Made by a program: the position numbers and the translations under genes. This document shows positions 1 to 9,468 of a stretch of 64,000 nt of DNA, one piece after another. Below the pieces are notes generated by a model. The model made no database searches, was not told the DNA's origin, and worked only from the letters and a program-made list of their open reading frames with translations. Positions within the stretch are counted from its first letter, which is position 1; the number at the start of each line of letters is the position of its first letter. The stretch lies in NCBI GenBank assembly GCA_023150945.1, contig JAKLJX010000004.1, forward strand, positions 314,539 through 378,538. Reading direction: 5' to 3'. This stretch comes from a bacterium (GTDB lineage Bacteria > Zhuqueibacterota > Zhuqueibacteria > Zhuqueibacterales > Zhuqueibacteraceae).

Positions 1-2
1 CC

Positions 3-2330
3 GTCTTGTTCTCCCGCCTGCGGCAGGCCATTTTGGCAATCCTGCATTCCGGCAGCGGCATGCAGGAACGGCCCCGGCTCAAGCAACACAATGAAAGCAG
101 CATTCCCGGGCTTTTTGTCGTCGGTGATTTGGCCGGCGCGCCGGTGATCAAGTATGCCATGGCGCAAGGCTATGACGTCATCGAGCACATTGCCGCGCTG
201 CCGCATGCCATCGGCGGGGAGGATGCGAGTTTGTATGATGTGATCGTCATCGGCGCGGGCGCAGCGGGCTTGAATGCCGCGCTGCAGGCGGCGGAACGCG
301 GCATGCGTTACCTGCTGTTGGAGAAAGAACAGATCGCCAACACCATCGAGAATTTTCCGGAGGGCAAGTACGTTTATGCCGAGCCGGACAGCCAGCCGGC
401 CAAGGGCAAGCTCTGGCTCGATGGCGCCACCAAGGAAGACCTGATGCGGCGCTGGCATCAGATCATCGCCGAAAACCATCTGCAGGTTCACACTGGCGAG
501 GGTGTCACTGCCCTCGCCAAGAAGGGCGGCGTTTTTTGGGTGACGACTCCGCAAGCGGTTTATCGCAGCAAGCGAGTGGTGCTCGCCACCGGCCAGCGCG
601 GCAATCCGCGCAAGCTGAACGTGCCGGGCGAGCAGCGCGAGCGCGTCTATCATCGCCTTTATTCGCCGCGCAAGTACAAAGGCGAGAACCTTCTGGTCGT
701 GGGCGGCGGCAACAGCGCGGTGGAGGCGGCGGTCACGCTCAGCGAGCAAAACAAAGTCTATCTTTCCTATCGCCGCGCAGAGTTCGAGCGGGTGTTTCGT
801 GACAATGAACGGCAGCTCAATCAAGCCATCGCCGCGCAGCGCATCGAGCCGATATTTCATTCCAACGTCACCGCATTCGGCGAGCGCGAGGCCACGCTCG
901 CCGTCGCTCATGACGGCCGCCGGGAAACCCGCACGATTCCTTATGATCATGCCTTTGTGCTCATTGGCGCCGAGGTGCCGCGCGAGTTTCTCAAGTCGCT
1001 CGGCCTCAAGATGGAAAACGAATGGGAAGGCAGCCTGCTGCGCGCGGCGTTGCTCACGCTTGCCGGATTTCTCGGCCTGGCGATTTTCGGCGCCGGCTTG
1101 GGCGGCCACGCGCCGGTGCTGGGCGTAAGCCTGTCCCTGCTGCCGGGCTGGCTCGGCGGCCTGCTGTGGGCGCTCAGTCTCGGCAGTCTGATTTTTTTCG
1201 GCGCGCGCGGCGATCGTTTTGCCTGGCTGGGCTTGTCTTTCTTCGTGTGGTACACGGTCTATGGCGTCAAAGTCGGCAAGGGTGAAGAGTTCTGGCCGTT
1301 TCACAACTGGGGCTACCAGTTTCTGTCCTTCTTCAATCGGCCGTGGTCTTTCTGGTATACCGTGCTTTACACCGCGCTGATGACGTTCTTCGGCTTGCAA
1401 GCATTGCAGCGCTGGGGCCTCGACCGCAAAGACAAATTCCAAATCTGGCGCTACGTCAGTCTGATCAGCTTCCAGTGGATCTTCTTTTTTCTGATTCCGG
1501 AATTTTTGTTTCAAATGGCGGTGCAGTATCAGTGGGTGGGGGAGAGGCTGGCGAGTGATCCGGTATTCGCGGAACAGGCCTGGCGCAGCTATGGCTTGGT
1601 CTATGCCTGGCCGCTGTTCTTCTACACTTTCTTCTACAGCCCGCATCAGGTGTGGGTGGTGTGGGGCGTATTACTCACTTTCGTCATCATTCCGATCGTC
1701 GTGCTGTTTCACGGCAAGCGCTATTGCTCGTGGATCTGCGGCTGCGGCGGCCTGGCGGAGACATTCGGCGACCGCTGGCGCCATCTTGCGCCCAAGGGCA
1801 GGACTTCGATCAAGTGGGAATGGATGAACCTCGCGGTGCTGATCTCTGCCGTGGTGATTACCGCCCTGATGCTGTTGCAGGACGTTTACCACGCGCTCAC
1901 CGGCGCGGCGGAAGTGGGCATCAGCCTCTATCGCATCTACGCTGATGTCTGGCTGGTCGGCATTTTGCCGGTGACGCTGTATCCGTTTCTCGGCGGCAAA
2001 ATCTGGTGCCGCTACTGGTGCCCGCTGGCCAAGCTCATGCAAATACAATCCGCTCTGTTCAGCAAGCTGAAGATCGGCAAATTCAAGATTGTCGCCAATG
2101 ACAAGTGCATCGGCTGCTACGAGTGTTCGCGTCATTGCCAGGTGGGAATCGATGTCATGAGCTACGCGCTCAAACAGCAGGTGTTGGACAATGCCACCAG
2201 TTCCTGCATCGGCTGCGGCATTTGCGTGACCGTCTGTCCGATGGACACGCTGAGTTTTCGCGAAACCGATGGCCATGCCCATGCGGCGCCCGTGAAACTG
2301 ACGAACCGGCAGGGACAAGTGGTGGGGTGA
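3..2330 (+). CDS. FAD/NAD(P) oxidoreductase fused to membrane polyferredoxin (5' partial)
   Basis: The reading frame is open to the window edge, so the true start lies upstream; residues are counted here from the TTG at 6. Residues ~33-60 (IPGLFVVGDLAG...) look like the C-terminal end of a first flavoprotein unit. A complete TrxR-like two-dinucleotide unit follows, with GAGAAG at 83-88 and GGGNSAVE at 233-240. It lacks a redox-active CxxC, so it is not a thioredoxin reductase. From ~345 there are about six to eight hydrophobic segments with NapH/CcoG-like cysteine pairs (C574/C578 and C668/C672). The tail has two [4Fe-4S] motifs, CIGCYECSRHC (701-711) and CIGCGICVTVC (734-744). I infer electron transfer between NAD(P)H/FAD and a membrane or quinone partner. 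The substrate is unknown. Domain assignment is firm; the physiological role is not. Confidence 0.8.
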   Translation, partial: VLFSRLRQAILAILHSGSGMQERPRLKQHNESSIPGLFVVGDLAGAPVIKYAMAQGYDVIEHIAALPHAIGGEDASLYDVIVIGAGAAGLNAALQAAERGMRYLLLEKEQIANTIENFPEGKYVYAEPDSQPAKGKLWLDGATKEDLMRRWHQIIAENHLQVHTGEGVTALAKKGGVFWVTTPQAVYRSKRVVLATGQRGNPRKLNVPGEQRERVYHRLYSPRKYKGENLLVVGGGNSAVEAAVTLSEQNKVYLSYRRAEFERVFRDNERQLNQAIAAQRIEPIFHSNVTAFGEREATLAVAHDGRRETRTIPYDHAFVLIGAEVPREFLKSLGLKMENEWEGSLLRAALLTLAGFLGLAIFGAGLGGHAPVLGVSLSLLPGWLGGLLWALSLGSLIFFGARGDRFAWLGLSFFVWYTVYGVKVGKGEEFWPFHNWGYQFLSFFNRPWSFWYTVLYTALMTFFGLQALQRWGLDRKDKFQIWRYVSLISFQWIFFFLIPEFLFQMAVQYQWVGERLASDPVFAEQAWRSYGLVYAWPLFFYTFFYSPHQVWVVWGVLLTFVIIPIVVLFHGKRYCSWICGCGGLAETFGDRWRHLAPKGRTSIKWEWMNLAVLISAVVITALMLLQDVYHALTGAAEVGISLYRIYADVWLVGILPVTLYPFLGGKIWCRYWCPLAKLMQIQSALFSKLKIGKFKIVANDKCIGCYECSRHCQVGIDVMSYALKQQVLDNATSSCIGCGICVTVCPMDTLSFRETDGHAHAAPVKLTNRQGQVVG

Positions 2331-2843
2331 GCCGTTCGAGGATTTCGCATCTGCCAGGTTGTTTTGACTTGTCCATGTCAGATTCACCGTGGAGACGCCG
2401 AGCTCGCTGAGCGTTCAGTCAATCTCGCCCCGTGAATTCCGCGGCGCTACGGTAATTTTTGAAATGTGACAGTGTCAAGTCAATCGCTGCTGTCATCCTG
2501 CAAGGATCCGATGGCTACAACGTTGAATCCACGCCGTCTTTTCAAGAAAGGCTAAATTGACCCCAACGGGGTCGCAGGTAACAGCCCACGAGCAGCGCCC
2601 TGGGAACCAATGAAATCTATCGTAGCAAGCCCATGGGGCTCCCGAATGTTTGAATCGACCGATTCCCAGAGCGTTGCCCTTTGCTTTCATATGATACCCT
2701 TTTGGGGCTGTTGATCTGTGCGAAAGGAATCGACTTAACGGTGTAGTACTACGAAGAACTGGCCGCAGTCGCGAGCGATTCACAAGCTCCCTGCAAGATG
2801 ACACGTCAAGGGGGCCAGCCGAATGGATTAGAGTAACGGCCAG
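2331..2843. other. Non-coding stretch with decayed repeat fragments
   Basis: No convincing gene is present. The 3' flank of the oxidoreductase and of serA meet here. Two fragments of the 'TTCACAAG-TCCCT-GGGATGAC' interspersed repeat seen at 42.7, 45.6, 51.7 and 53.9 kb occur in opposite orientations: GTCATCCTGCAAGGATC near 2492-2508 and TTCACAAGCTCCCTGCAAGATGAC near 2780-2803. Between them is a degenerate tract (about 2665-2715: CCCAGAGCGTTGCCC ... ACCCTTTTGGGGCTG) that resembles a 'CAGGGC..GCCCTGGG' repeat I recall from environmental genomes. Confidence 0.5.
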
Positions 2844-4109
<1,266 letters not shown>

Positions 4110-4156
4110 GGGCGTTTCGCAAAATTCCAGGTAGGGCGCCGCCGGGGCGCAGGTTT

Positions 4157-5359
4157 TCAAATCGCCGCTGCGGCGCGTAACGATTGCAAGCCGGCGTCAT
4201 CGAGTTGCAACAGCGTGCGCAGGACTTCTTCCGTGTGTTGCCCGAGCAGGGGCGGCGGCAGGCGCACGGCCGAAGGGGTGGCGGAGAATTTCGCCACCGG
4301 GCCGAGCAGCCGCAATTCCTCGCCGGCGGGATGCGCAATGCTTCGCACCATCTCGCGGCTGAGGATGTGAGCATCCTGCAAGATTTCGGGAATGGTGTTG
4401 ATCGGCGAGGCCGGAATGCGTGCGGCCAGCAGCAGATCCAGCCACGCGCTGGTGGATTTCTCACGCAGCCGGCGCTGCAACGCGGCAATCAGATCCTCCC
4501 GGTGCCGCACCCGCAGCGCGTTGGTGGCATAGCGCGGCTCTGCCGTGAGCGCGGGCAACTCCAGGCAGCGGCACAACCGGCGAAACTGCTCGTCATTGCC
4601 CACCCCGATCGCAAGCTGGCCGTCGGCCGTGGCAAAAGTCTGATAGGGCGCGAGATTGGGATGGGCGTTGCCGCAGCGCTGCGGTGCCTGGCCGGAAACG
4701 AGGTAGTTCATCGCCACATTGATCAGCCAGGCGACCTGGCTGTCCAGCAAGGCGATGTCGATGAATTGCCCTTCACCGTTTTTCTCGCGCTGATGCAGCG
4801 CCGCGAGAATGGCGGTGGCGGCATACATGCCGGCCATCACATCTGCGATCGCCACGCCGACTTTGACAGGCTCGCCCTCGGCGTCACCGGTGATGCTCAT
4901 GATCCCGCCTTGCGCCTGCATGATGAAATCATAGCCGGGCCGCGCGGCATAGGGACCGGTTTGTCCATAGCCGGTGATCGCGCAATAGATCAAGCCGGGA
5001 TTGCGCGTGCGCAGCGCGGCATAGTCCAAACCCCAGCGCGCCAGCTCGCCGGCTTTGAAATTCTCCACCAGAACATCACTTTGAGCGGCGAGTTCGCGAA
5101 TCAGTTCAACACCGGCCGGGGATTTGAGGTTGATGGTTACACTTTTCTTGTTGCGATTGCAGCTCAGGTAATAGGCCGATTCACCGTGAAACCACGGCGG
5201 TCCCCATTGCCGCGTGTCATCGCCAATGCCGGGCCGCTCGACTTTGATGATTTCCGCGCCCATGTCGCCGAGCAACTGCGTGCAGAACGGGCCAGCCAGC
5301 ACGCGCGAGAGATCGAGCACGCGCACGCCGGTCAAACATCCGGAAGAGGGAGAATTCAT
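4157..5359 (-). CDS. Family III CoA-transferase (CaiB/BaiF type)
   Basis: The 400-residue protein moves CoA between carboxylic acids through an aspartyl-CoA intermediate. The family signature is complete: VRVLDLSRVLAGPFCTQLLGD at the N terminus, AEIIKVERPG, SVTINLKSPAG, DVLVENFKAG, and GYDFIMQAQGGIM. The likely catalytic aspartate is D173 in IADVMAGMYA, close to D169 of formyl-CoA transferase. The substrate cannot be read from the sequence: succinyl/acetyl-CoA donors, mesaconyl- and methylacyl-CoA enzymes share these motifs. It sits directly upstream of serA on the same strand. That pairing is not a standard serine operon, and the functional link is unclear. No strong Shine-Dalgarno sequence precedes the ATG. 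Confidence 0.9.
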   Translation of the reverse strand: MNSPSSGCLTGVRVLDLSRVLAGPFCTQLLGDMGAEIIKVERPGIGDDTRQWGPPWFHGESAYYLSCNRNKKSVTINLKSPAGVELIRELAAQSDVLVENFKAGELARWGLDYAALRTRNPGLIYCAITGYGQTGPYAARPGYDFIMQAQGGIMSITGDAEGEPVKVGVAIADVMAGMYAATAILAALHQREKNGEGQFIDIALLDSQVAWLINVAMNYLVSGQAPQRCGNAHPNLAPYQTFATADGQLAIGVGNDEQFRRLCRCLELPALTAEPRYATNALRVRHREDLIAALQRRLREKSTSAWLDLLLAARIPASPINTIPEILQDAHILSREMVRSIAHPAGEELRLLGPVAKFSATPSAVRLPPPLLGQHTEEVLRTLLQLDDAGLQSLRAAAAI

Positions 5360-5615
5360 CGGGCTTGTTGGTCTGAGACTTTACTTTGGCCGCCGCTCAC
5401 AGCGCGTGCCGCGCACGCATTACTGCGCTTGCGCCGTTCGGCTGCAAATGGTGCGCAATATATCATGCCGCAGCCAGACGAGCAAGGCCGAAGTTTACCG
5501 GCTGCGGAGCTGCACCTGCGCAACGATGGGGTGGCAATTCTGCGCTTGACTTTGTTCCTTTTGGTTGCGACAATCAAACCCTGACCGCTCAACACCATCG
5601 TTTGCAAGGAGGAGA

Positions 5616-6617
5616 ATGTCCGGCTCTCATTCACCCGCCCGTTGGAAAATTTGGACGGCATTTGCCGCTGTTTATTTGCTGTGGGGTTCGACCTACCTGG
5701 CCATGCGTTTCGCCGTCGCCACGCTGCCGCCGTTTCTCATGGCGGCCACGCGCTTTCTCACCGCCGGCGGCGCGCTTTATCTTTGGGAAAGAATACGAGG
5801 GACACCCAAACCCGAGTTGCTCTTGTGGAAAACCACCGCGATCAGCGGCGCCTTGTTGTTGTTCACCGGCAATGGCGGCGTGGTGTGGGCCGTGCAATAT
5901 GTGCCGAGCGGATTGACTGCCGTGCTGGTGGCAATGGTGCCGCTCTGGATTGTGGTGTTGTTGTGGCTGTGGCAGAAGCGCGGCCAGCCTGATGGCCGGA
6001 CCATGCTCGGCATCGTCATCGGCATCGCCGGCATTGCCGTGCTGGTGGGCCCCGAGCGTTTGATGGGCAGCGGCGCCGTGGATCCGTTGGGTATGGTGGT
6101 GCTGGTGCTGGCCTCGCTTTCCTGGGCGGCGGGATCGTTGTACTCCACGCACAGCCGCATCAAAGCCTCGCCGTTACTGGCCACCGGTATGCAGATGCTC
6201 TGCGGCGGCTTCCTGCTGCTGATGCTGGGCTTGCTCGCGGGCGAGTGGCAGCAACTCAACTTCGAACAAGTTTCGCTGCAATCCGCGCTCGCGTTGGCTT
6301 ATTTGATCGTCTTTGGCTCCTTGATCGGCTTCACCGCCTACCTCTGGCTGTTGCGGGTGACCACGCCCGCGCGCGCCTCGACCTATGCCTTCGTCAATCC
6401 CGTCGTTGCGGTGATTTTGGGCTGGGCGATTGGCGGTGAGCCTTTGACCGCTCGCGCGCTGGCGGCGACGTTGATGATTGTCGCTGCGGTTATCGCTATT
6501 GTGTTGAACCGGCAACCGGCGCAATTGCCCAGCCCGGAGCGCGGCGCAGTTGTTCCCGAGACAACGGCACGGCCGGCGCCGGCCAAACCGGAACAAGTTT
6601 GCCCGGATGCCTGTTGA
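5616..6617 (+). CDS. DMT-family (EamA) inner-membrane exporter
   Basis: A 333-residue integral membrane protein with about ten helices in two EamA repeats. Repeat 1 begins AAVYLLWGSTYLAMRFA and repeat 2 contains SWAAGSLYSTHSR and NPVVAVILGWAIGGEPLT, which is typical of the RhaT/YedA-like drug/metabolite transporter superfamily. Such proteins export amino acids or other metabolites by proton antiport; the substrate is not predictable. The ATG at 5616 is chosen because AAGGAGG sits 4 bases upstream, and an upstream in-frame codon at 5565 would add an unhydrophobic tail. A paralogue of almost the same length lies at 40764-41768. The C-terminal ~30 residues are a hydrophilic proline/alanine-rich tail. 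Confidence 0.9.
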   Translation: MSGSHSPARWKIWTAFAAVYLLWGSTYLAMRFAVATLPPFLMAATRFLTAGGALYLWERIRGTPKPELLLWKTTAISGALLLFTGNGGVVWAVQYVPSGLTAVLVAMVPLWIVVLLWLWQKRGQPDGRTMLGIVIGIAGIAVLVGPERLMGSGAVDPLGMVVLVLASLSWAAGSLYSTHSRIKASPLLATGMQMLCGGFLLLMLGLLAGEWQQLNFEQVSLQSALALAYLIVFGSLIGFTAYLWLLRVTTPARASTYAFVNPVVAVILGWAIGGEPLTARALAATLMIVAAVIAIVLNRQPAQLPSPERGAVVPETTARPAPAKPEQVCPDAC

Positions 6618-6769
6618 TTTGGGCCAGATCACTGCATGGCGATGCCAGGCGGGCACCGCCGGACAAAGTGAAAGCAGGTGCCGGTGAAATTCGAAAGCCA
6701 CGGCCGACTCTGCGCATGATGAGTTGGTGCGGGTAACCATCAAACGTTTTCGGCAGCAAGGAGAGGGAT

Positions 6770-7930
6770 ATGCCCCATGCTTTTCGGGACATCGAGACCA
6801 AGGCGGTGCATGCCGGCGAGCCGGCGCCGCGCATCGAAGGCGCGGTGAGCATGCCGATTTTTCAAACCGCGATGTTCGAGTATGACGGCGAAGAGACCGG
6901 CTATCATGATCTGCGCTACATCCGGTTGAACAACACGCCCAACCATCACGCGGTGCAGCAGAAGCTGGCGGCGCTGGAGAATGCCGAAGCGGCGCTGGTC
7001 GCGGCCAGCGGCATGGCCGCGATTTCCACCACGCTGCTCACTCTGCTGGCGAGCGGCGATCATCTGCTGGCGCAGAGCAACCTCTATGGCGGCACGCACG
7101 ATTTCATCACCAAGGATTTGCCGGCGCTCGGCATTGCGTATGACTTCATCAACGGCAACGCTCCCGAAAGTTGGGCGCAGAAGCTGCGCCCCACGACCCG
7201 TGTGCTCTATGTGGAGGCCATGTCGAATCCGCTGCTGCAAGTAGCAGACTTGCGCGCGGCCGTGACCTTTGCGAATGCCCACGGCTTGGTCGCGATCATC
7301 GACAACACTTTTGCCAGCCCCTACAACTTTCGGCCGGCGGAATGGGGTTTTGATCTTTCACTGCACAGCGGCACAAAATACCTCAACGGCCATTCGGACA
7401 TCGTCGCGGGCGCGGTGATCGGCCGCGCCGGTTTGGTGGAGAATATTCGCCACAAACTGAATCACCTCGGCGGCGCGCTCGATCCGCATGCCTGCTTCCT
7501 GCTGCAGCGCGGCATTGCCACGCTGGCGGTGCGCATGAAGCAGCACAATGCAAGCGCCCTGCAGCTTGCGCGCTTTCTGAGCCTGCATCGTGAAGTTGCC
7601 CGGGTGAACTATCCCGGCTTGGAAAGCCACCCTCAGCACTCGCTCGCGCGCGAATTCTTCAACGGCTATAGCGGCATGCTGAGCTTCGAGCTGCACGAGG
7701 GACTGACTGCCGCCAAACGCTTCATCGCGCGCACGCAGATTCCCATCAAGGCGCCGAGTTTGGGCAGCATTCACACACTGATCACCCGGCCGGCCACCAC
7801 CTCCCACGCCGGCCTGGCCGCCGAGGAGCGGCTGAAGTTGGGGATCACCGACAGCTTGATACGCGTCTCTGTCGGCATCGAGTCGACCGATGAACTGATC
7901 GCCGATTTTGATCAAGCCCTGCGGGCGTAG
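6770..7930 (+). CDS. Cys/Met-metabolism PLP-dependent enzyme (gamma-synthase/lyase)
   Basis: A 386-residue cytoplasmic fold-type I PLP enzyme of the cystathionine gamma-synthase / methionine gamma-lyase / O-acetylhomoserine sulfhydrylase family. Visible are ASGMAAISTTLL (phosphate-binding region), YGGTHDF, IDNTFASPYNF (the Asp that pairs with the PLP nitrogen), and SLHSGTKYLNGHSD with the Schiff-base lysine K203. The usual tyrosine motif YsRxxNPT appears here as YIRLNNTPN, a variant. SLGSIHTLITRPATTSHAG near the C terminus binds the substrate carboxylate. AAGGAGAGGG precedes the ATG. The reaction direction cannot be decided from sequence. A MetH-N/MetF fusion at 22 kb supports a role in methionine or homocysteine metabolism. 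The 152-bp upstream gap holds a short GGCACC...GGTGCC hairpin only. Confidence 0.88.
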   Translation: MPHAFRDIETKAVHAGEPAPRIEGAVSMPIFQTAMFEYDGEETGYHDLRYIRLNNTPNHHAVQQKLAALENAEAALVAASGMAAISTTLLTLLASGDHLLAQSNLYGGTHDFITKDLPALGIAYDFINGNAPESWAQKLRPTTRVLYVEAMSNPLLQVADLRAAVTFANAHGLVAIIDNTFASPYNFRPAEWGFDLSLHSGTKYLNGHSDIVAGAVIGRAGLVENIRHKLNHLGGALDPHACFLLQRGIATLAVRMKQHNASALQLARFLSLHREVARVNYPGLESHPQHSLAREFFNGYSGMLSFELHEGLTAAKRFIARTQIPIKAPSLGSIHTLITRPATTSHAGLAAEERLKLGITDSLIRVSVGIESTDELIADFDQALRA

Positions 7931-8016
7931 AATCGAACGCGCCGGACCGCCGGCTGGAATGGCAAAAGGGGGAAATACCCGCCGGCTCGAAAACCCAAAT
8001 TCAGGAAGGGAGTCAC

Positions 8017-9231
8017 ATGAAGAAAATCAGCGCGATGATTGGCTTGCTGGTATGTTTTGCACTCGTTCACGCCCAGCCGGCGGACGAGGCCAAACTGCGG
8101 GAAAAAGCCCAACGCCTGGCGCAAAAGTTCATCATTGTCGATACTCATATCGACGTGCCGTACCGTTTGCGCGAGAGATATGAGGACATTTCCGGCCGCA
8201 CTGAAGGAGGGAACTTCGACTACGTGCGTGCCAAGCAGGGCGGCCTCAATGCGGCCTTCATGTCCATCTATGTGCCCTCGGACTACGAGCCGAAGGGCCT
8301 GGCCAAAGCACTGGCGGACAGTCTCATCGACATGGTGGAAGGGTTCCAACGTCGCTGGCCCGACAAGTTTGCGATTGCCCGCTCGGTCGCCGAGGTGCGT
8401 GATCATTTCAAGCAGGGGCTGATCTCGTTGCCGATGGGCATGGAGAACGGCGCGCCCATCGAGGGCAGGCTGGAAAATCTGCGGCACTTCTGGTCGCGCG
8501 GCGTTCGCTACATCACGCTTACGCATGCGAAAAGCAATCACATTTGCGATTCTTCCTATGATCCCAACCGCCAATGGCAGGGCCTGAGTCCGTTCGGCCG
8601 GGAAGTCGTGGCGGAGATGAACCGGCTGGGTATCATGATCGACATCTCGCACGTGACGGATTCGACTTTTTACCAAGTGCTGCGGCTCACGCGCGCGCCG
8701 GTGATTGCTTCGCACTCCTCTTGCCGCCATTTTACCCCCGGCTGGGAGCGCAACATGGATGACGACATGATCCGGGCGCTGGCGCGCAACGGTGGCGTGA
8801 TTCAGATTGCATTTGGTTCCTCCTTTGTCAGCGGCGCTTATCAGGCTGCCGATGCCGGCATGTGGCACTTCATTGAGGAACACAAGATCGATCTTGCCAG
8901 CGCCGAGGGCCGCAGCCGCCTGCAGCAATACCGCGCAGAACACCGGTTCCCGGAAGTTACCATAGCCGACCTCGTGGCGAACATCGATCACGTCGTGAAG
9001 CTGGTGGGGGTCGATCACGTCGGCTTCGGCTCTGATTTCGATGGCGTCGGCGATGCGCTGCCCACCGGTATGAAAAGCGTGGCCGAATATCCCAACTTGA
9101 TCTTTGCGCTTTTGCGCCTGGGCTATTCCGAGAAGGATATCGAAAAAATCTGCTCCGGCAATTTGCTGCGGGTATGGTCGGAAGTGGAAAAGACCGCGCA
9201 AAAGCTCCAAGCCGGGAAGCACCAGCACTAA
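8017..9231 (+). CDS. Secreted membrane-dipeptidase family protein (peptidase M19)
   Basis: A 404-residue zinc dipeptidase of the renal dipeptidase family, which cleaves dipeptides including those with a C-terminal D-residue. A signal peptide covers residues 1-19 (ISAMIGLLVCFALVHA), so it acts outside the cytoplasm. Metal ligands are visible: H44 and D46 in DTHID, the bridging Glu in PMGMENGAP, His in DISHVTD, His in ASHSSCRHF, and the Asp of GSDFDG that contacts substrate. The length suits the family. AGGAAGGGAG precedes the ATG. It lies 86 bp after the PLP-enzyme gene and may be read with it, but no functional tie is evident; recycling of peptides for amino acids is a reasonable guess. Confidence 0.93.
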   Translation: MKKISAMIGLLVCFALVHAQPADEAKLREKAQRLAQKFIIVDTHIDVPYRLRERYEDISGRTEGGNFDYVRAKQGGLNAAFMSIYVPSDYEPKGLAKALADSLIDMVEGFQRRWPDKFAIARSVAEVRDHFKQGLISLPMGMENGAPIEGRLENLRHFWSRGVRYITLTHAKSNHICDSSYDPNRQWQGLSPFGREVVAEMNRLGIMIDISHVTDSTFYQVLRLTRAPVIASHSSCRHFTPGWERNMDDDMIRALARNGGVIQIAFGSSFVSGAYQAADAGMWHFIEEHKIDLASAEGRSRLQQYRAEHRFPEVTIADLVANIDHVVKLVGVDHVGFGSDFDGVGDALPTGMKSVAEYPNLIFALLRLGYSEKDIEKICSGNLLRVWSEVEKTAQKLQAGKHQH

Positions 9232-9273
9232 CAAGCAACGACTTGAATTCTGCATCATTTGTTGCCCTCCGTC

Positions 9274-9293
9274 CCTGGGAATCGATTCCCAGG
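9274..9293. repeat. Perfect 20-bp palindrome
   Basis: CCTGGGAATCGATTCCCAGG is a perfect dyad in the 237-bp gap between the dipeptidase gene and the NYN gene. No T-run follows on either side, so it is not a typical rho-independent terminator. It could be a protein-binding site or a fragment of a dispersed repeat. No second full copy was noticed in the window. Confidence 0.7.
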
Positions 9294-9468
9294 CCAGAGG
9301 TGGAAGTCGCCCAAAGGCAGCGATCACCTATTGTTGGGTGATAAGCCAAACTGAGCCGACTTGAGTTTGCGGCCTGCGATTGCAATCACAGACGAGGCGG
9401 GCATCAAGTGTCGTGCACGATTCAGGAACTAACCATTCCGTCACCCACTCACGTCAAAGGGGGAGACC

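Noticed and set aside
78-1010. Thioredoxin reductase for the flavoprotein part of the first gene
   Set aside because: There is no redox-active CxxC in the NAD-binding domain, and the protein continues into a membrane Fe-S region.
2493-2804. 103-codon minus-strand frame
   Set aside because: It is made of decayed interspersed repeat sequence and has no ribosome site.
6618-6769. SAM- or cobalamin-type riboswitch before the Cys/Met PLP gene
   Set aside because: A GGTGCCGGTGAAATTC string resembles part of a cobalamin motif, but the gap is too short and lacks the other conserved boxes.
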